Assembly: GCF_030297555.1 (NCBI RefSeq) | Contig: NZ_AP028136.1 | Coordinates: 1-64,000, forward strand | Direction: 5' to 3' | From: Polynucleobacter sp. HIN5 | GTDB lineage: Bacteria; Pseudomonadota; Gammaproteobacteria; Burkholderiales; Burkholderiaceae | DNA length: 64,000 nt | In this document: piece by piece, positions 11,381-23,231 of the stretch | How the letters are laid out: each line of letters begins with the position of its first letter | Position numbering within the stretch: position 1 is the stretch's first letter | Notes under the pieces: model-generated | What the model saw: the letters and a program-made list of their open reading frames with translations, nothing else | Database searches by the model: none | What the model was told of the DNA's origin: nothing | Translations under genes and position numbers: made by a program

Positions 11381-11881
11381 TTGATTCCCAAAAAAAATCA
11401 ATCAGCGCCATCGCAATCTTGGGATGTGCTTGACGAGCAAGAAAATGCTTTCAAGGTGTACTCCAGAGAAGAAATGGATGCTCTGAAAAGGGCGAACCGA
11501 AAGGCCTTCTTCTCTTTGTCGCCCTGGGCAATTATTGGCTTTCAAGTAGCAACAACGCTTGCAATGGCAATGGTTTGGTTTGTTTTTGCGAACCCACAAG
11601 AGTCGAGACTTTGTTTTTTTTCAGCTCTTTTGGGTGGATTTATTGGATTTTTCCCTGCGACGCTGTTTGCGCTCCGTTTGAGCGTTAGCAAGAAGCAAAG
11701 AAATCAGAGTCCAGGAAGTCTGTTAGCGGCAGTGGTTTCTGGCGAGTTTATAAAGATTGCCGGAACGATTGCTTTGTTTGTGTGGGTTGCTTTGAGCATC
11801 CCAGATCTGCAGTGGATACCGTTGCTGGTCACTTACTTGGTCACACTTAAGTGCTATTTACTTGCGTGGCTTTGGCGGTGA
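11381..11881 (+). CDS. atpI: ATP synthase protein I (AtpI-like)
   Basis: AtpI is a small membrane protein encoded first in many atp operons. It assists assembly of the c ring or acts in ion homeostasis, and is not a structural subunit. The 166-residue ORF has a polar N-terminus (about 1-45) and about four hydrophobic helices. Synteny directly before atpB is the strongest evidence. The start is uncertain. The TTG at 11381 gives the longest form and keeps a SREEMDAL stretch that looks family-conserved. In-frame alternatives are GTG at 11426 or 11456 and ATG at 11474, which fit better with the promoter predicted just upstream. Confidence 0.82.
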   Translation: MIPKKNQSAPSQSWDVLDEQENAFKVYSREEMDALKRANRKAFFSLSPWAIIGFQVATTLAMAMVWFVFANPQESRLCFFSALLGGFIGFFPATLFALRLSVSKKQRNQSPGSLLAAVVSGEFIKIAGTIALFVWVALSIPDLQWIPLLVTYLVTLKCYLLAWLWR

Positions 11882-11913
11882 GCAGCTTTTTTAGTAACAA
11901 TAGGAATTGCTAA

Positions 11914-12786
<873 letters not shown>

Positions 12787-12808
12787 TTTTTATTTTTTAC
12801 ACACTTAA

Positions 12809-13093
<285 letters not shown>

Positions 13094-13145
13094 TTTAGTT
13101 GTGGGTCGATGACCCATCACTGCAACAAGTTTTGAAAGGAATATC

Positions 13146-13616
13146 GTGAATTTAAACGCGACTTTATTCGCGCAAATGATCGTTTTCTTCGTCTTATGGT
13201 GGGTCGTGGCGCGATTTGTGTGGCCCCCATTGGTGAAGGCGCTCGATGAGCGGGCCTCTAAAGTGGCAGAAGGTCTTGCTGCAGCTGAGCGGGGAAAATT
13301 AGATCTTGAAAGTGCGACGAAAAAGGCAGAAGAGGCAATGAGTTCCGCTCGCCAAGAGAGTATTCAGCGTGTTGCGGAAGCTGAAAAGCGCGCTCAATTG
13401 GCGGCCGAGGAAATTAAAGCAAATGCCCAAGCGGAAGCCGCACGAATTATTGCGCAGGCTAAGGCTGACGCAGAACAACAAGTGGGCAAGGCTCGCGACG
13501 AGCTGCGCCAACAGGTTGCTAGTTTGGCTGTCAGGGGTGCGGAGCAAATTTTGCGACGCGAGGTTGATCCTAAGGCGCATGCGGCACTGCTTGACCAACT
13601 AAAGGCAGAACTTTAA
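13146..13616 (+). CDS. atpF: F1Fo ATP synthase subunit b
   Basis: Subunit b is the peripheral stalk that joins Fo to F1. The 156-residue protein has one N-terminal membrane helix (about 4-27) and then a long charged alanine/glutamate-rich helix that would form the right-handed coiled coil with a second copy. Length matches the E. coli b subunit. The start is a GTG at 13146 preceded by an AAAGGAA ribosome site. The stop is followed immediately by the atpH start codon. Confidence 0.96.
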   Translation: MNLNATLFAQMIVFFVLWWVVARFVWPPLVKALDERASKVAEGLAAAERGKLDLESATKKAEEAMSSARQESIQRVAEAEKRAQLAAEEIKANAQAEAARIIAQAKADAEQQVGKARDELRQQVASLAVRGAEQILRREVDPKAHAALLDQLKAEL

Positions 13617-14153
13617 ATGGCTGACATTGCCACCATTGCCCGCCCTTATGCTGAGGCCTTGTTTGCAAGTGCCAAGCCAAATGATTTGTCATCATGGGAA
13701 AAGCAGCTCGATGAGCTTGCCAAATATTTGGAAAACAACGAGCTTGCAACGCTCGTCAGTAATCCAAAATTAGGTGCCGACGATCTTGCCAAGTTGGTTT
13801 TGAGTTTTCTTAAATCAAAGCCCGATGAGTCAATGAGTGCCTTTATTAAGCTTTTGGCCAATAATCATCGCCTAATTATTTTGCCTGAGATTGCTAAGCA
13901 ATTTACGGCGATGAAGAATAAAAGCGAGGGTGCTGCAGAGGCTCTCATTACCTCAGCCTTCCCTCTCGAGGGCGCCGCTTTGAATGATTTACTTGTTGCC
14001 CTAAAAAAACGTTTTGGTGGAAAAGAATTGCGCCCAACGGTAGTGATCAATCCTAATTTAATTGGCGGGGTACGCGTCCAAGTGGGCGACGAGGTTTTGG
14101 ATGGCTCCGTAAGAGCCCAACTTGGCCACTTGCACGATCGGTTGATTGCTTAA
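13617..14153 (+). CDS. atpH: F1Fo ATP synthase subunit delta
   Basis: Subunit delta sits on top of F1 and anchors the b dimer. The 178-residue length matches the family. The N-terminal helical domain begins with TIARPYAEALF, the standard delta opening. The C-terminal domain has LKKRFGGKEL followed by NPNLIGGVRVQVGDEVLDGSV, the family signature. It begins directly after the atpF stop without spacer, so it is translationally coupled, and is followed by atpA after 46 bases. Confidence 0.96.
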   Translation: MADIATIARPYAEALFASAKPNDLSSWEKQLDELAKYLENNELATLVSNPKLGADDLAKLVLSFLKSKPDESMSAFIKLLANNHRLIILPEIAKQFTAMKNKSEGAAEALITSAFPLEGAALNDLLVALKKRFGGKELRPTVVINPNLIGGVRVQVGDEVLDGSVRAQLGHLHDRLIA

Positions 14154-14199
14154 CGCAGGGACTTATTAAGAATATTCGATTTATATCTAGGAGTAATTG

Positions 14200-15741
14200 A
14201 TGCAACTAAACCCTTCCGAGATCAGCGAACTGATCAAAAGCCGAATTAACGAATTAGGCGTTGATTCAAAGATTCGTAATGAGGGAACCGTGATTTCGGT
14301 AACCGACGGTATTTGCCGAATTTATGGTTTATCTGGAGTTATGCAAGGAGAGATGCTCGAGTTTCCTGGCGGCACCATTGGTTTGGCATTGAATCTAGAG
14401 CGCGACTCCGTCGGTGCCGTGGTATTGGGTGAATACACTCACATTAAAGAAGGAGACGCCGTTAAATGTACCGGCCGCATTCTTGAAGTTCCAGTTGGAC
14501 CAGAACTGCTCGGTCGAGTTGTTAATGCACTTGGTCAGCCTATCGATGGCAAGGGCCCTGTAAATACTAAGCTGACAGACTTTATTGAAAAAGTCGCTCC
14601 CGGCGTGATTGCTCGTCAATCAGTTAGTCAACCGTTGCAAACTGGCCTAAAAGCGATTGATGCGATGGTGCCGATTGGCCGCGGTCAGCGCGAGCTCATT
14701 ATTGGCGATCGTCAAACTGGTAAAACCGCCGTTGCTGTGGATGCCATCATTAATCAAAAGGGTAAGGGCGTTTACTGTATTTATGTTGCGATCGGCCAGA
14801 AGGCATCGACAATTGCGAACGTGGTTCGCAAGTTGACCGAACTTGGTGCGATGGAATACACCATTGTGGTTGCAGCAAGCGCATCGGAATCGCCCGCGAT
14901 GCAGTATTTATCCGCTTACGCTGGTTGCACCATGGGTGAGTATTTCCGTGATCGCGGTGAAGATGCCCTGATTATTTATGACGACTTAACTAAACAGGCT
15001 GTTGCTTATCGTCAAATTTCGCTTCTGCTACGTCGTCCACCCGGTCGCGAGGCCTATCCTGGCGATGTTTTCTATTTACACTCCCGCCTCTTAGAGCGCG
15101 CTGCTCGAGTTAATGCAGAGTATGTAGAGAAATTTACAAACGGTGCTGTTAAAGGAAAAACCGGATCATTAACTGCTTTGCCCGTGATCGAGACTCAGGC
15201 TGGTGACGTATCTGCTTTCGTGCCAACCAATGTGATTTCGATTACGGACGGTCAGATCTTCTTGGAAACCGATTTGTTCAACGCAGGCATTCGACCCGCA
15301 ATTAATGCCGGTATTTCAGTATCGCGCGTAGGCGGTGCAGCACAAACCAAAGTTATCAAAAAACTTTCAGGCGGTATTCGTACAGACCTTGCCCAATATC
15401 GCGAATTAGCAGCTTTTGCCCAGTTTGCTTCTGATCTTGACGAAGCGACCCGTAAACAATTAGAGCGCGGTCGTCGAGTTACCGAGTTGCTTAAGCAGCC
15501 CCAGTATTTGCCTATGCAAGTATGGCAAATGGCCGCCTCTTTGTACGCGGTGAATAACGGCTTTTTTGATGACTTAGAAATCAAACAGGTTCTGCCATTC
15601 GAAAAGGGCCTGCATGAGCATTTAAAGTCAAAGTATGCTGATTTGGTTGGCCGTATTGAGGACACCAAAGATTTAAGCAAAGACGATGAGGCTGCTCTTC
15701 GCTCAGCTATTGAAGACTTTAAACGCGCTGGCACTTTTTAA
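14200..15741 (+). CDS. atpA: F1Fo ATP synthase subunit alpha
   Basis: Alpha is the regulatory nucleotide-binding subunit of the F1 hexamer. The protein is about 513 residues. It has the N-terminal [14 protein letters not shown] helix, the P-loop [11 protein letters not shown] in the core domain, the [30 protein letters not shown] signature and the arginine-finger region [10 protein letters not shown]. The ATG at 14200 is preferred over the TTG at 14197 because AGGAG at 14189-14193 lies six bases before it. It sits within the complete atp operon. Confidence 0.97.
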   Translation: MQLNPSEISELIKSRINELGVDSKIRNEGTVISVTDGICRIYGLSGVMQGEMLEFPGGTIGLALNLERDSVGAVVLGEYTHIKEGDAVKCTGRILEVPVGPELLGRVVNALGQPIDGKGPVNTKLTDFIEKVAPGVIARQSVSQPLQTGLKAIDAMVPIGRGQRELIIGDRQTGKTAVAVDAIINQKGKGVYCIYVAIGQKASTIANVVRKLTELGAMEYTIVVAASASESPAMQYLSAYAGCTMGEYFRDRGEDALIIYDDLTKQAVAYRQISLLLRRPPGREAYPGDVFYLHSRLLERAARVNAEYVEKFTNGAVKGKTGSLTALPVIETQAGDVSAFVPTNVISITDGQIFLETDLFNAGIRPAINAGISVSRVGGAAQTKVIKKLSGGIRTDLAQYRELAAFAQFASDLDEATRKQLERGRRVTELLKQPQYLPMQVWQMAASLYAVNNGFFDDLEIKQVLPFEKGLHEHLKSKYADLVGRIEDTKDLSKDDEAALRSAIEDFKRAGTF

Positions 15742-15752
15742 GATAGGCAATC

Positions 15753-16622
15753 ATGGCCGGCACAAAAGAAATACGCACCAAGATCAAGAGCGTTCAAAAT
15801 ACGCGCAAGATCACTAAAGCGATGGAAATGGTCGCCGCTTCCAAGATGCGGCGCGCTCAAGAGCGCATGCGTTCAGCAAGACCTTATTCTGAAAAAATTC
15901 GGACAATCACCGCCAATCTCTCAAAAGCAAATCCAGAATACCGTCCGGTGTACATGGCGGTACGCGAGATAAAGAAGGCGGGTCTAATTTTAGTAAGTAC
16001 CGATAAGGGATTGTGTGGCGGTTTAAATACCAATGTCCTTCGTTTAGTTACAAATCAGATGCGCGACTTTAGCGAGAAGAATATTTCTGTTGAGTTCACT
16101 GCAATTGGTTCGAAGGGCTTGCAGTTTTTAAATCGAACCAAGGCAAAGCTTTTGTCCCAATCTGTTTTGTTGGGCGATACCCCACACATGGATAGCTTGA
16201 TTGGGGCAATCAGTGCGCAGCTCGATGCATTTGAGCGTGGCGAAGTGGATGCGGTGTATTTAGCCTATACCCGATTTATTAACACCATGAAACAAGAGCC
16301 TGTTTTAGAGAAGCTTTTGCCGCTCGAGGCTGATGACTTAAGCCAAGAGTCAAATTCTGGCTATGGTTGGGATTACATCTATGAGCCTGACGCCGAATCA
16401 GTGCTAAACGGTCTTTTGAAGCGCTATATTGAGGCGCTGATTTATCAGGCAGTTGCAGAAAATATGGCGTCAGAGCAGTCAGCAAGGATGGTCGCCATGA
16501 AGGCTGCGTCTGATAACGCAAAGAATGTGATCGGTGAATTGCAGCTGGTTTATAACAAAACCCGTCAAGCAGCAATTACCAAGGAGCTTTCCGAAATCGT
16601 TGGCGGCGCAGCAGCGGTTTAA
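15753..16622 (+). CDS. atpG: F1Fo ATP synthase subunit gamma
   Basis: Gamma is the central rotor shaft of F1 that couples proton flow to catalysis. The 289-residue protein opens with the standard [31 protein letters not shown] helix (first part of the coiled coil). It ends with [41 protein letters not shown] (second part), both family-diagnostic, with a Rossmann-like domain between. The gene starts 11 bases after atpA. Confidence 0.97.
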   Translation: MAGTKEIRTKIKSVQNTRKITKAMEMVAASKMRRAQERMRSARPYSEKIRTITANLSKANPEYRPVYMAVREIKKAGLILVSTDKGLCGGLNTNVLRLVTNQMRDFSEKNISVEFTAIGSKGLQFLNRTKAKLLSQSVLLGDTPHMDSLIGAISAQLDAFERGEVDAVYLAYTRFINTMKQEPVLEKLLPLEADDLSQESNSGYGWDYIYEPDAESVLNGLLKRYIEALIYQAVAENMASEQSARMVAMKAASDNAKNVIGELQLVYNKTRQAAITKELSEIVGGAAAV

Positions 16623-16647
16623 GTAAAGATTTTTAAAGATTAAATAG

Positions 16648-18059
<1,412 letters not shown>

Positions 18060-18060
<1 letters not shown>

Positions 18061-18476
18061 TGGCAACCATTCATGTTGATGTGGTGAGTGCAGAGCAGTC
18101 AATTTTTAGCGGTGAGGCTAAATTTGTGGCCCTACCGGGCGAATCCGGCGAGCTTGGAATCCTGCATGGCCACACCCCCCTGATTACTCGTATTCGGCCT
18201 GGCTCAGTGCGGATTGAAAAGGCGGACGGCGATGAAGAGTTTGTATTTGTTGCCGGCGGCTATTTAGAAGTTCAGCCAGACCGTGTTACGGTTTTAGCGG
18301 ATACGGCAATCCGTGGGCATGATCTTGATGAAGCCAAAGCGCTTGAGGCAAAAAAGCGTGCAGAAGAGGCGATGCAAAATCGTGCTGGTGATTTTGATAT
18401 TGCCTACGCTCAGTCTGAATTCGCAATGGCAGCAGCACAGTTGGCCGCTATTGCACGCTTGCGTCGTAAAAAGTAA
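18060..18476 (+). CDS. atpC: F1Fo ATP synthase subunit epsilon
   Basis: Epsilon binds gamma and inhibits ATP hydrolysis. The 138-residue protein has an N-terminal beta sandwich ([20 protein letters not shown], then [12 protein letters not shown] and [18 protein letters not shown]) and two C-terminal helices rich in alanine and charged residues. It is the last atp gene. Its ATG shares one base with the atpD stop, and hemE follows 6 bases later, so hemE is likely read from the same transcript. Confidence 0.96.
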
Positions 18477-18482
18477 TCGTAA

Positions 18483-19592
18483 TTGTTAGCAAACGATCGC
18501 TTCCTACGGGCCTGTTTGGGTCAAAAAACAGATCGTACGCCTTTGTGGCTCATGCGTCAGGCTGGCCGATATTTACCTGAATACAATGCAACCCGTGCGA
18601 AAGCTGGCAGTTTTTTGGGCCTTGCTAAAAATCCCGCGTATGCAACAGAGGTTACATTACAGCCCTTAGATCGCTACCCTTTAGATGCGGCTATTTTGTT
18701 TTCTGACATTTTGACGATCCCAGATGCAATGGGTCTGGGCCTTCAGTTTGCTGCGGGCGAGGGCCCAAGTTTTGCCCATCCCCTGCGAACCGAAGAGGCT
18801 GTAAAAAACTTAAGGCCCGCAGACCTCCATCAACTGCAATACGTGTTTGATGCGGTGGCACAAATTCGGAAGTCGTTGATTCAAGATGGTAAGCAGCGCG
18901 TTCCGCTGATTGGATTCTCGGGTAGTCCATGGACCTTAGCTTGTTACATGGTCGATGGCTCAGGATCAGATGATTTTCGACATGCGAAGACCATGATGTT
19001 TAATCGCCCCGATTTGCTAAAGCACATCCTGGACATCAATGTTCAGTCTGTGGCAGCCTACTTAACGGAGCAATTGCGATCGGGCGCTCAGGCGCTCATG
19101 ATTTTTGATACCTGGGGTGGGCTGCTGCCTGACGGTTGGTATCAAGACATTTCATTGGCAAGTATGCGTAAGGTAATTGACCAGCTTCCTCACGAGTTAA
19201 ACGGCCAAAAGGTACCAGTTATTATTTTTACAAAGGGCGGCGGTCTATGGCTCAATGACATGGCAGAATCCGGAGCCGATGTGATTGGGCTTGACTGGAC
19301 AATGTCAGTAGCTAAAGCAAGAGCCCAGCTGGTCGAAAAAAATAAATCCATTGCACTCCAAGGCAATCTTGACCCCCTAGCCTTATTTGCCAATTCAGAT
19401 CAAATTGAGGCACAGGCTAAGAAAATTTTGGATGGTCTTAGCAAGGCCCCTGCTCTGAAAGCGGATCTCCACCCCCTGGATGCCCATATTTTCAATTTAG
19501 GGCACGGAATCTCTCAATTTACGAATCCAGATAGCGTTACTGTTTTAGCCAAGACCGTAATCGAGCATTCAGAATATTTGCGTAGGGCGTGA
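18483..19592 (+). CDS. hemE: Uroporphyrinogen III decarboxylase
   Basis: HemE decarboxylates the four acetate side chains of uroporphyrinogen III to give coproporphyrinogen III in heme synthesis. The 369-residue protein shows the N-terminal signature [15 protein letters not shown] (the active-site arginines), [15 protein letters not shown] with the catalytic Asp, the [16 protein letters not shown] loop and the C-terminal [14 protein letters not shown]. The start is a TTG at 18483: it gives the usual short ANDRFLRA N-terminus and no ATG is nearby. It lies 6 bases after atpC. Confidence 0.95.
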   Translation: MLANDRFLRACLGQKTDRTPLWLMRQAGRYLPEYNATRAKAGSFLGLAKNPAYATEVTLQPLDRYPLDAAILFSDILTIPDAMGLGLQFAAGEGPSFAHPLRTEEAVKNLRPADLHQLQYVFDAVAQIRKSLIQDGKQRVPLIGFSGSPWTLACYMVDGSGSDDFRHAKTMMFNRPDLLKHILDINVQSVAAYLTEQLRSGAQALMIFDTWGGLLPDGWYQDISLASMRKVIDQLPHELNGQKVPVIIFTKGGGLWLNDMAESGADVIGLDWTMSVAKARAQLVEKNKSIALQGNLDPLALFANSDQIEAQAKKILDGLSKAPALKADLHPLDAHIFNLGHGISQFTNPDSVTVLAKTVIEHSEYLRRA

Positions 19593-19852
19593 TTTAGCTT
19601 CCCCCCTTTGTTTTGCTGGGTTTGGGGGTAGACTTATGCACAAATGATATCGGCCCATTGGATTTCATGGAGATTGTTAATAGACCGAACCTTAAGGTTT
19701 GAGTTTATAAGACAAATTATTGATTTAATTAAATATTCCTTACTATTCATTTGCTTCAAGGAAGTTAGGATCCGCTATCCCCTTTCTTATTTACGAGCCC
19801 AAGAAGCGGTTGTCCACAAAGTTATCCACAGATTAAATAACACACTACTTCA
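19593..19852. promoter_or_regulatory. hemE-priA spacer with two DnaA boxes
   Basis: This 260-base, AT-rich spacer has no convincing gene. Near its end are TTGTCCACA (19810-19818, one mismatch to the DnaA consensus) and a perfect TTATCCACA (19822-19830), 3 bases apart and on the same strand, about 22 bases before the priA start. A G/C run near 19600-19630 (CCCCC ... GGGGG) might form a weak hairpin after hemE. A confident promoter for priA was not identified. Confidence 0.6.
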
Positions 19853-21934
19853 TTGAATCAATCAACACCAATCATTGTTAAAGTAGTTGTTGATCGGCCC
19901 CTTCCCGAGGCCTTTGACTACCTTTGGGATAAAGAAATGCTTCGCGCCATGCCCCAGGTCGGGATGTTGGTTGAGGTTCCTTTTGGACGAACCAATCTGC
20001 CAGGTTTAGTTATTGAAGTAACTACTTACTCTCATTTAAATGTATCAAAATTAAAGAAAGTTCTTCAGGCCGCACCCATAAACCCATTGGATAGCCACTT
20101 GATGGAGTTGGCGCATTTTGCCTCCCAATACTATGTTCATGGACTTGGTGAAACGATCGTTTCAGCAATACCAAAATGGTGGCGTACTGCGAGCAATTGG
20201 AGTAAGTCGCTTGATCAATTAAAACTCGAAACAAAGGGTGTAACTGAAACAAAAGCAGAGGAGAAAAGACTTTCCCTTGAAGCGCTTAATGCTGATCAAA
20301 GACGAGCAATTGAAATCCTAAATGGTCATAAACCAGGGACATTTAATGCGTTCCTTCTCAACGGGGTAACCGGTAGTGGCAAAACAGCTGTTTATCTTAG
20401 GTTTATCGAAGTCCTGCTCAAGCAAGATCCCAGCGCCCAAGTATTAATCATGCTGCCCGAAATTAATTTAACTCCGCAATTACAAAGACGGATTCAAGAG
20501 TATTTTCCCGAAGAGGCGTTGGCAGTACTTCACAGTGGGTTAACGGAGAAGCAACGCGGCATTGCTTGGTATCGGGCAATGACAGGGGTGGCGCGCATTG
20601 TATTAGGAACACGATTATCGATCATGACCCCCTTGCCAAAATTGGTTGCGATTGTGGTCGATGAGGAAAACGATGGCTCCTTTAAGCAGCAAGAAGGTAT
20701 GGCTTATTCAGCACGCGACTTAGCGGTGTGGCGTGCAAAAAATGAACGCTTGCCAATTGTTTTGGTTTCGGCAACGCCCTCCTCACAAACCTGGCACGCA
20801 GTAAGAGAAGGTCGGTATCAGGAAATTCAATTGAATAATCGAGCTGGGGGGTTTCAAATGCCCAATGTTGAGCTGGTGGCCCCCGATAAATCCTCGCGGT
20901 CAATCACTATCAGCCCTGTGATGATCCGGGCGCTTGAACAGAATCTTCACAAAGGTCGACAGAGTCTAATATTGATCAATCGGCGGGGTATGGCGCCGGT
21001 GATTAGTTGCTCATCGTGCGATTGGTTAAGCGAGTGCGATCATTGCTCTAGTTACATGGTGATGCATCGTCAGTTGGGCCACTTTAAAACGCCCATGCTG
21101 TGTTGCCATCATTGCGGCCTAGTGAAAGCCATTCCTCAGGGGTGTCCAAGGTGTGGCGATGTTGATTTGCAGCCGCTGGGTAGGGGGACCCAAAAAGTTG
21201 AGGATCAATTGCAAACATTGTTTCCACAGACAACGGTATTGCGCGTTGATGCCGATACTGCCCGCACGAGCAAAAAGACTGAGGCGCTGTTTCAAGAAAT
21301 ACACGCTGGTACGGCACAAATCATCGTTGGTACACAAATGTTGGCGAAGGGGCACGATTATCAAAATATCGGCCTAGTTTGTGTCCTGGATGCAGATTCA
21401 AGACTGTATTCCAATGACTATATGGCGCCGGAACATTTATTTGCTCAACTCGTTCAGGTGGCTGGCCGAGCTGGTCGGTTTAGTGGTGAGCCTACCCAGA
21501 TATTGATTGAAACTCGATATCCCGATGATCCTGTGTATCAATATATAAAAACATTTGATCTGACTGGGTTTATGGAGCATTTAATGTCTATTCGTCAGGA
21601 GGCGGGCTTGCCACCATTTAGTTATCAAGCTTTAGTGCATGCGGAGGCAAAGCAGAAAAAAGAAGCATTGACGTGGCTAAATCACGCAAAAGAATTTTTG
21701 CAGAAAACCGCTCATTTACAAATGGGGATCACGGTCTTTGATCCGGTGCCCAAATCAATCGCTCGATTAGGCGGATGGGAGCGATCGCAGCTGTTAATTG
21801 AGTCGCGGCATAGGGCGCCGCTTCAGGCCTTACTTAATGAGCTTGAAAACTACTTACGCCAACAATCGGTCGGACGATTGTCAAAGGTGGGTAAAGTGCG
21901 CTGGTCCATAGAGCGGGATCCATTATTTGTTTAG
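19853..21934 (+). CDS. priA: Primosomal protein N' (replication restart helicase PriA)
   Basis: PriA recognises stalled or recombined replication forks and reloads the replisome through PriB/DnaT or PriC. The 693-residue protein has an N-terminal DNA-binding domain, Walker A GVTGSGKT at 171-178, the helicase core with the Walker B at 270-273, and all four CxxC pairs of the two zinc sites (CSSC, CDHC, CHHC, CPRC). GTQMLAKGHDY and QVAGRAGRF (helicase motifs V and VI) are present. Walker B reads DEEN rather than the usual DEEH. The start is a TTG at 19853, giving a normal N-terminus. The stop overlaps the convergent gcvH by 4 bases. Confidence 0.95.
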   Translation: MNQSTPIIVKVVVDRPLPEAFDYLWDKEMLRAMPQVGMLVEVPFGRTNLPGLVIEVTTYSHLNVSKLKKVLQAAPINPLDSHLMELAHFASQYYVHGLGETIVSAIPKWWRTASNWSKSLDQLKLETKGVTETKAEEKRLSLEALNADQRRAIEILNGHKPGTFNAFLLNGVTGSGKTAVYLRFIEVLLKQDPSAQVLIMLPEINLTPQLQRRIQEYFPEEALAVLHSGLTEKQRGIAWYRAMTGVARIVLGTRLSIMTPLPKLVAIVVDEENDGSFKQQEGMAYSARDLAVWRAKNERLPIVLVSATPSSQTWHAVREGRYQEIQLNNRAGGFQMPNVELVAPDKSSRSITISPVMIRALEQNLHKGRQSLILINRRGMAPVISCSSCDWLSECDHCSSYMVMHRQLGHFKTPMLCCHHCGLVKAIPQGCPRCGDVDLQPLGRGTQKVEDQLQTLFPQTTVLRVDADTARTSKKTEALFQEIHAGTAQIIVGTQMLAKGHDYQNIGLVCVLDADSRLYSNDYMAPEHLFAQLVQVAGRAGRFSGEPTQILIETRYPDDPVYQYIKTFDLTGFMEHLMSIRQEAGLPPFSYQALVHAEAKQKKEALTWLNHAKEFLQKTAHLQMGITVFDPVPKSIARLGGWERSQLLIESRHRAPLQALLNELENYLRQQSVGRLSKVGKVRWSIERDPLFV

Positions 21935-22323
21935 TTGCTAGCGCCAGACTCGTATTGACCGGCGCTTTGTAATAACGCAAGTTCGTCAACAGATAGTGAT
22001 TCATCTTTCGCTTGAATTTTAAAGAGCCAAACATCATAGGGTTGTGCGTTGACGCTCTCCGGTTTTTCAGCCGCAGCGGCATTAATTTCACTGATGATCC
22101 CACTAATTGGTGCATGAATATCGCTCGCCGCTTTGAGCGATTCAATCGTAGCGCAAGCCTCACCCCGTTTCACTGAAGACCCAAGTTCAGGAAGCTTCAG
22201 AAAAAGGATATCTCCAAGCGCCTCTTGAGCATGGTTACTAATGCCAACCCAATATTGGCCGTCATCACCACGTTTAACCCATTCATGGGTTTGTGCAAAT
22301 AAAAGATCGTTTGATATATTCAT
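21931..22323 (-). CDS. gcvH: Glycine cleavage system H protein
   Basis: GcvH carries the lipoyl arm that shuttles the aminomethyl group between the P, T and L proteins of the glycine cleavage complex. The 130-residue protein has the opening FAQTHEWVKRG, GISNHAQEALGDILF, the lipoylated lysine at residue 64 in ESLKAASD (usually ESVKAASD), and the C-terminal YDVWLFKI. No gcvT or gcvP lies nearby. It is convergent with priA and divergent from the metallo-hydrolase gene, with 43 bases between starts. Confidence 0.95.
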   Translation of the reverse strand: MNISNDLLFAQTHEWVKRGDDGQYWVGISNHAQEALGDILFLKLPELGSSVKRGEACATIESLKAASDIHAPISGIISEINAAAAEKPESVNAQPYDVWLFKIQAKDESLSVDELALLQSAGQYESGASN

Positions 22324-22366
22324 TAGAATATTTTAACGACAGTAATCAAGAATTGATCATATCGAC

Positions 22367-23011
22367 ATGACCCTAAAGCTCGCAATTGTTCCTGTGACTC
22401 CGTTTGAACAAAATTGCTCAATCGTGTTTTGTGACAAAACCAAAGAAGCGGCAGTTGTCGACCCAGGTGGAGATTTAGAAAAAATTGAAGACGCCTTATC
22501 CAAACTGAATGTCAAACTCAGTAAGGTGCTGTTAACTCATGGTCATTTGGATCATTGCGCTGGAGCAAAAGAGCTTGCGAGAAAATGGCAGGTTCCGATT
22601 GAGGGCCCTCACCCTCTTGAAAAATTTTGGCTTGATCAACTTCCTGAGCAAACGGTCCGATTTGGGTTTGGGGAGGCCGAGCCGTTTGAGCCGGACCGTT
22701 GGTTGCTCGATGGGGATACGGTTCATCTCGGAGAGCATGAATTAAAGGTGTTTCATTGTCCAGGACATACGCCGGGTCACATCGTGTTCTATGACGAGCC
22801 TACCCGTCTTGCTTTTGTTGGCGATGTCTTATTCGCCGGATCGATTGGCCGCACCGATTTTCCAAAAGGTAATCACGCGGATCTTATACATGCCATCAAA
22901 ACAAAGTTATGGCCGCTAGGCAACGATGTGCATTTTGTTCCAGGCCACGGCCCGATGTCGACATTTGGCCGGGAGAGACAAAGCAACCCCTATGTTGGGG
23001 ATGGCGCCTAG
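22367..23011 (+). CDS. Metallo-beta-lactamase-fold hydrolase (GloB/YcbL-like)
   Basis: This 214-residue protein has the MBL-fold metal motif THGHLDHCAGA at 57-67 (HxHxDH), the second-site histidine in HCPGHTPGHI, the bridging aspartate in VGDVLFAGSIGRTDFP, and a C-terminal PGHGPMSTFGRE histidine. All binuclear metal ligands are present. It resembles YcbL-type hydrolases related to hydroxyacylglutathione hydrolase (GloB), acting on thioesters such as S-lactoylglutathione. The length (about 210) lacks the full GloB C-terminal helical domain, which favours the YcbL subgroup. It overlaps the next, convergent gene by 4 bases. Confidence 0.93.
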   Translation: MTLKLAIVPVTPFEQNCSIVFCDKTKEAAVVDPGGDLEKIEDALSKLNVKLSKVLLTHGHLDHCAGAKELARKWQVPIEGPHPLEKFWLDQLPEQTVRFGFGEAEPFEPDRWLLDGDTVHLGEHELKVFHCPGHTPGHIVFYDEPTRLAFVGDVLFAGSIGRTDFPKGNHADLIHAIKTKLWPLGNDVHFVPGHGPMSTFGRERQSNPYVGDGA

Positions 23012-23196
23012 GTTTTAGCGGAGCCTGTGCGGTGGGTGCGGTTGTATAGGCAGCTCGCACAAATCCAACGCTGTTTACGATTGCTCGTAGGAATCCAAGT
23101 GCCCCCTTCTAACCTTTTTTCCCGGCTGCATGAAGAGCAAAACTTAAGGCTAGGAGAAGTCTCTTGGGTGGGGGTTGGGGTGGTTGACGTGGTCAT
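23008..23196 (-). CDS. Small putative zinc-ribbon protein
   Basis: This 62-residue protein has two CxxC pairs (C20, C23 and C46, C49) separated by 22 residues, with basic and aromatic residues between (KRLEGGTWIP, KQRWICASC), as in a zinc-binding ribbon. The first 17 residues are threonine- and proline-rich and probably disordered. It starts 35 bases after the desaturase on the minus strand, so may be cotranscribed. Only a weak ribosome site is visible. I do not recognise the family. The four cysteines and the operon-like placement support reality. Confidence 0.6.
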   Translation of the reverse strand: MTTSTTPTPTQETSPSLKFCSSCSREKRLEGGTWIPTSNRKQRWICASCLYNRTHRTGSAKT

Positions 23197-23231
23197 AACG
23201 GAATCTGATAAATCTTCTCGAAACCATTATT

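Noticed and set aside
19644..19856. A 70-codon ORF between hemE and priA
   Set aside because: It overlaps the priA start and the DnaA boxes, has no ribosome site and shows no recognisable protein pattern; probably chance in AT-rich DNA.
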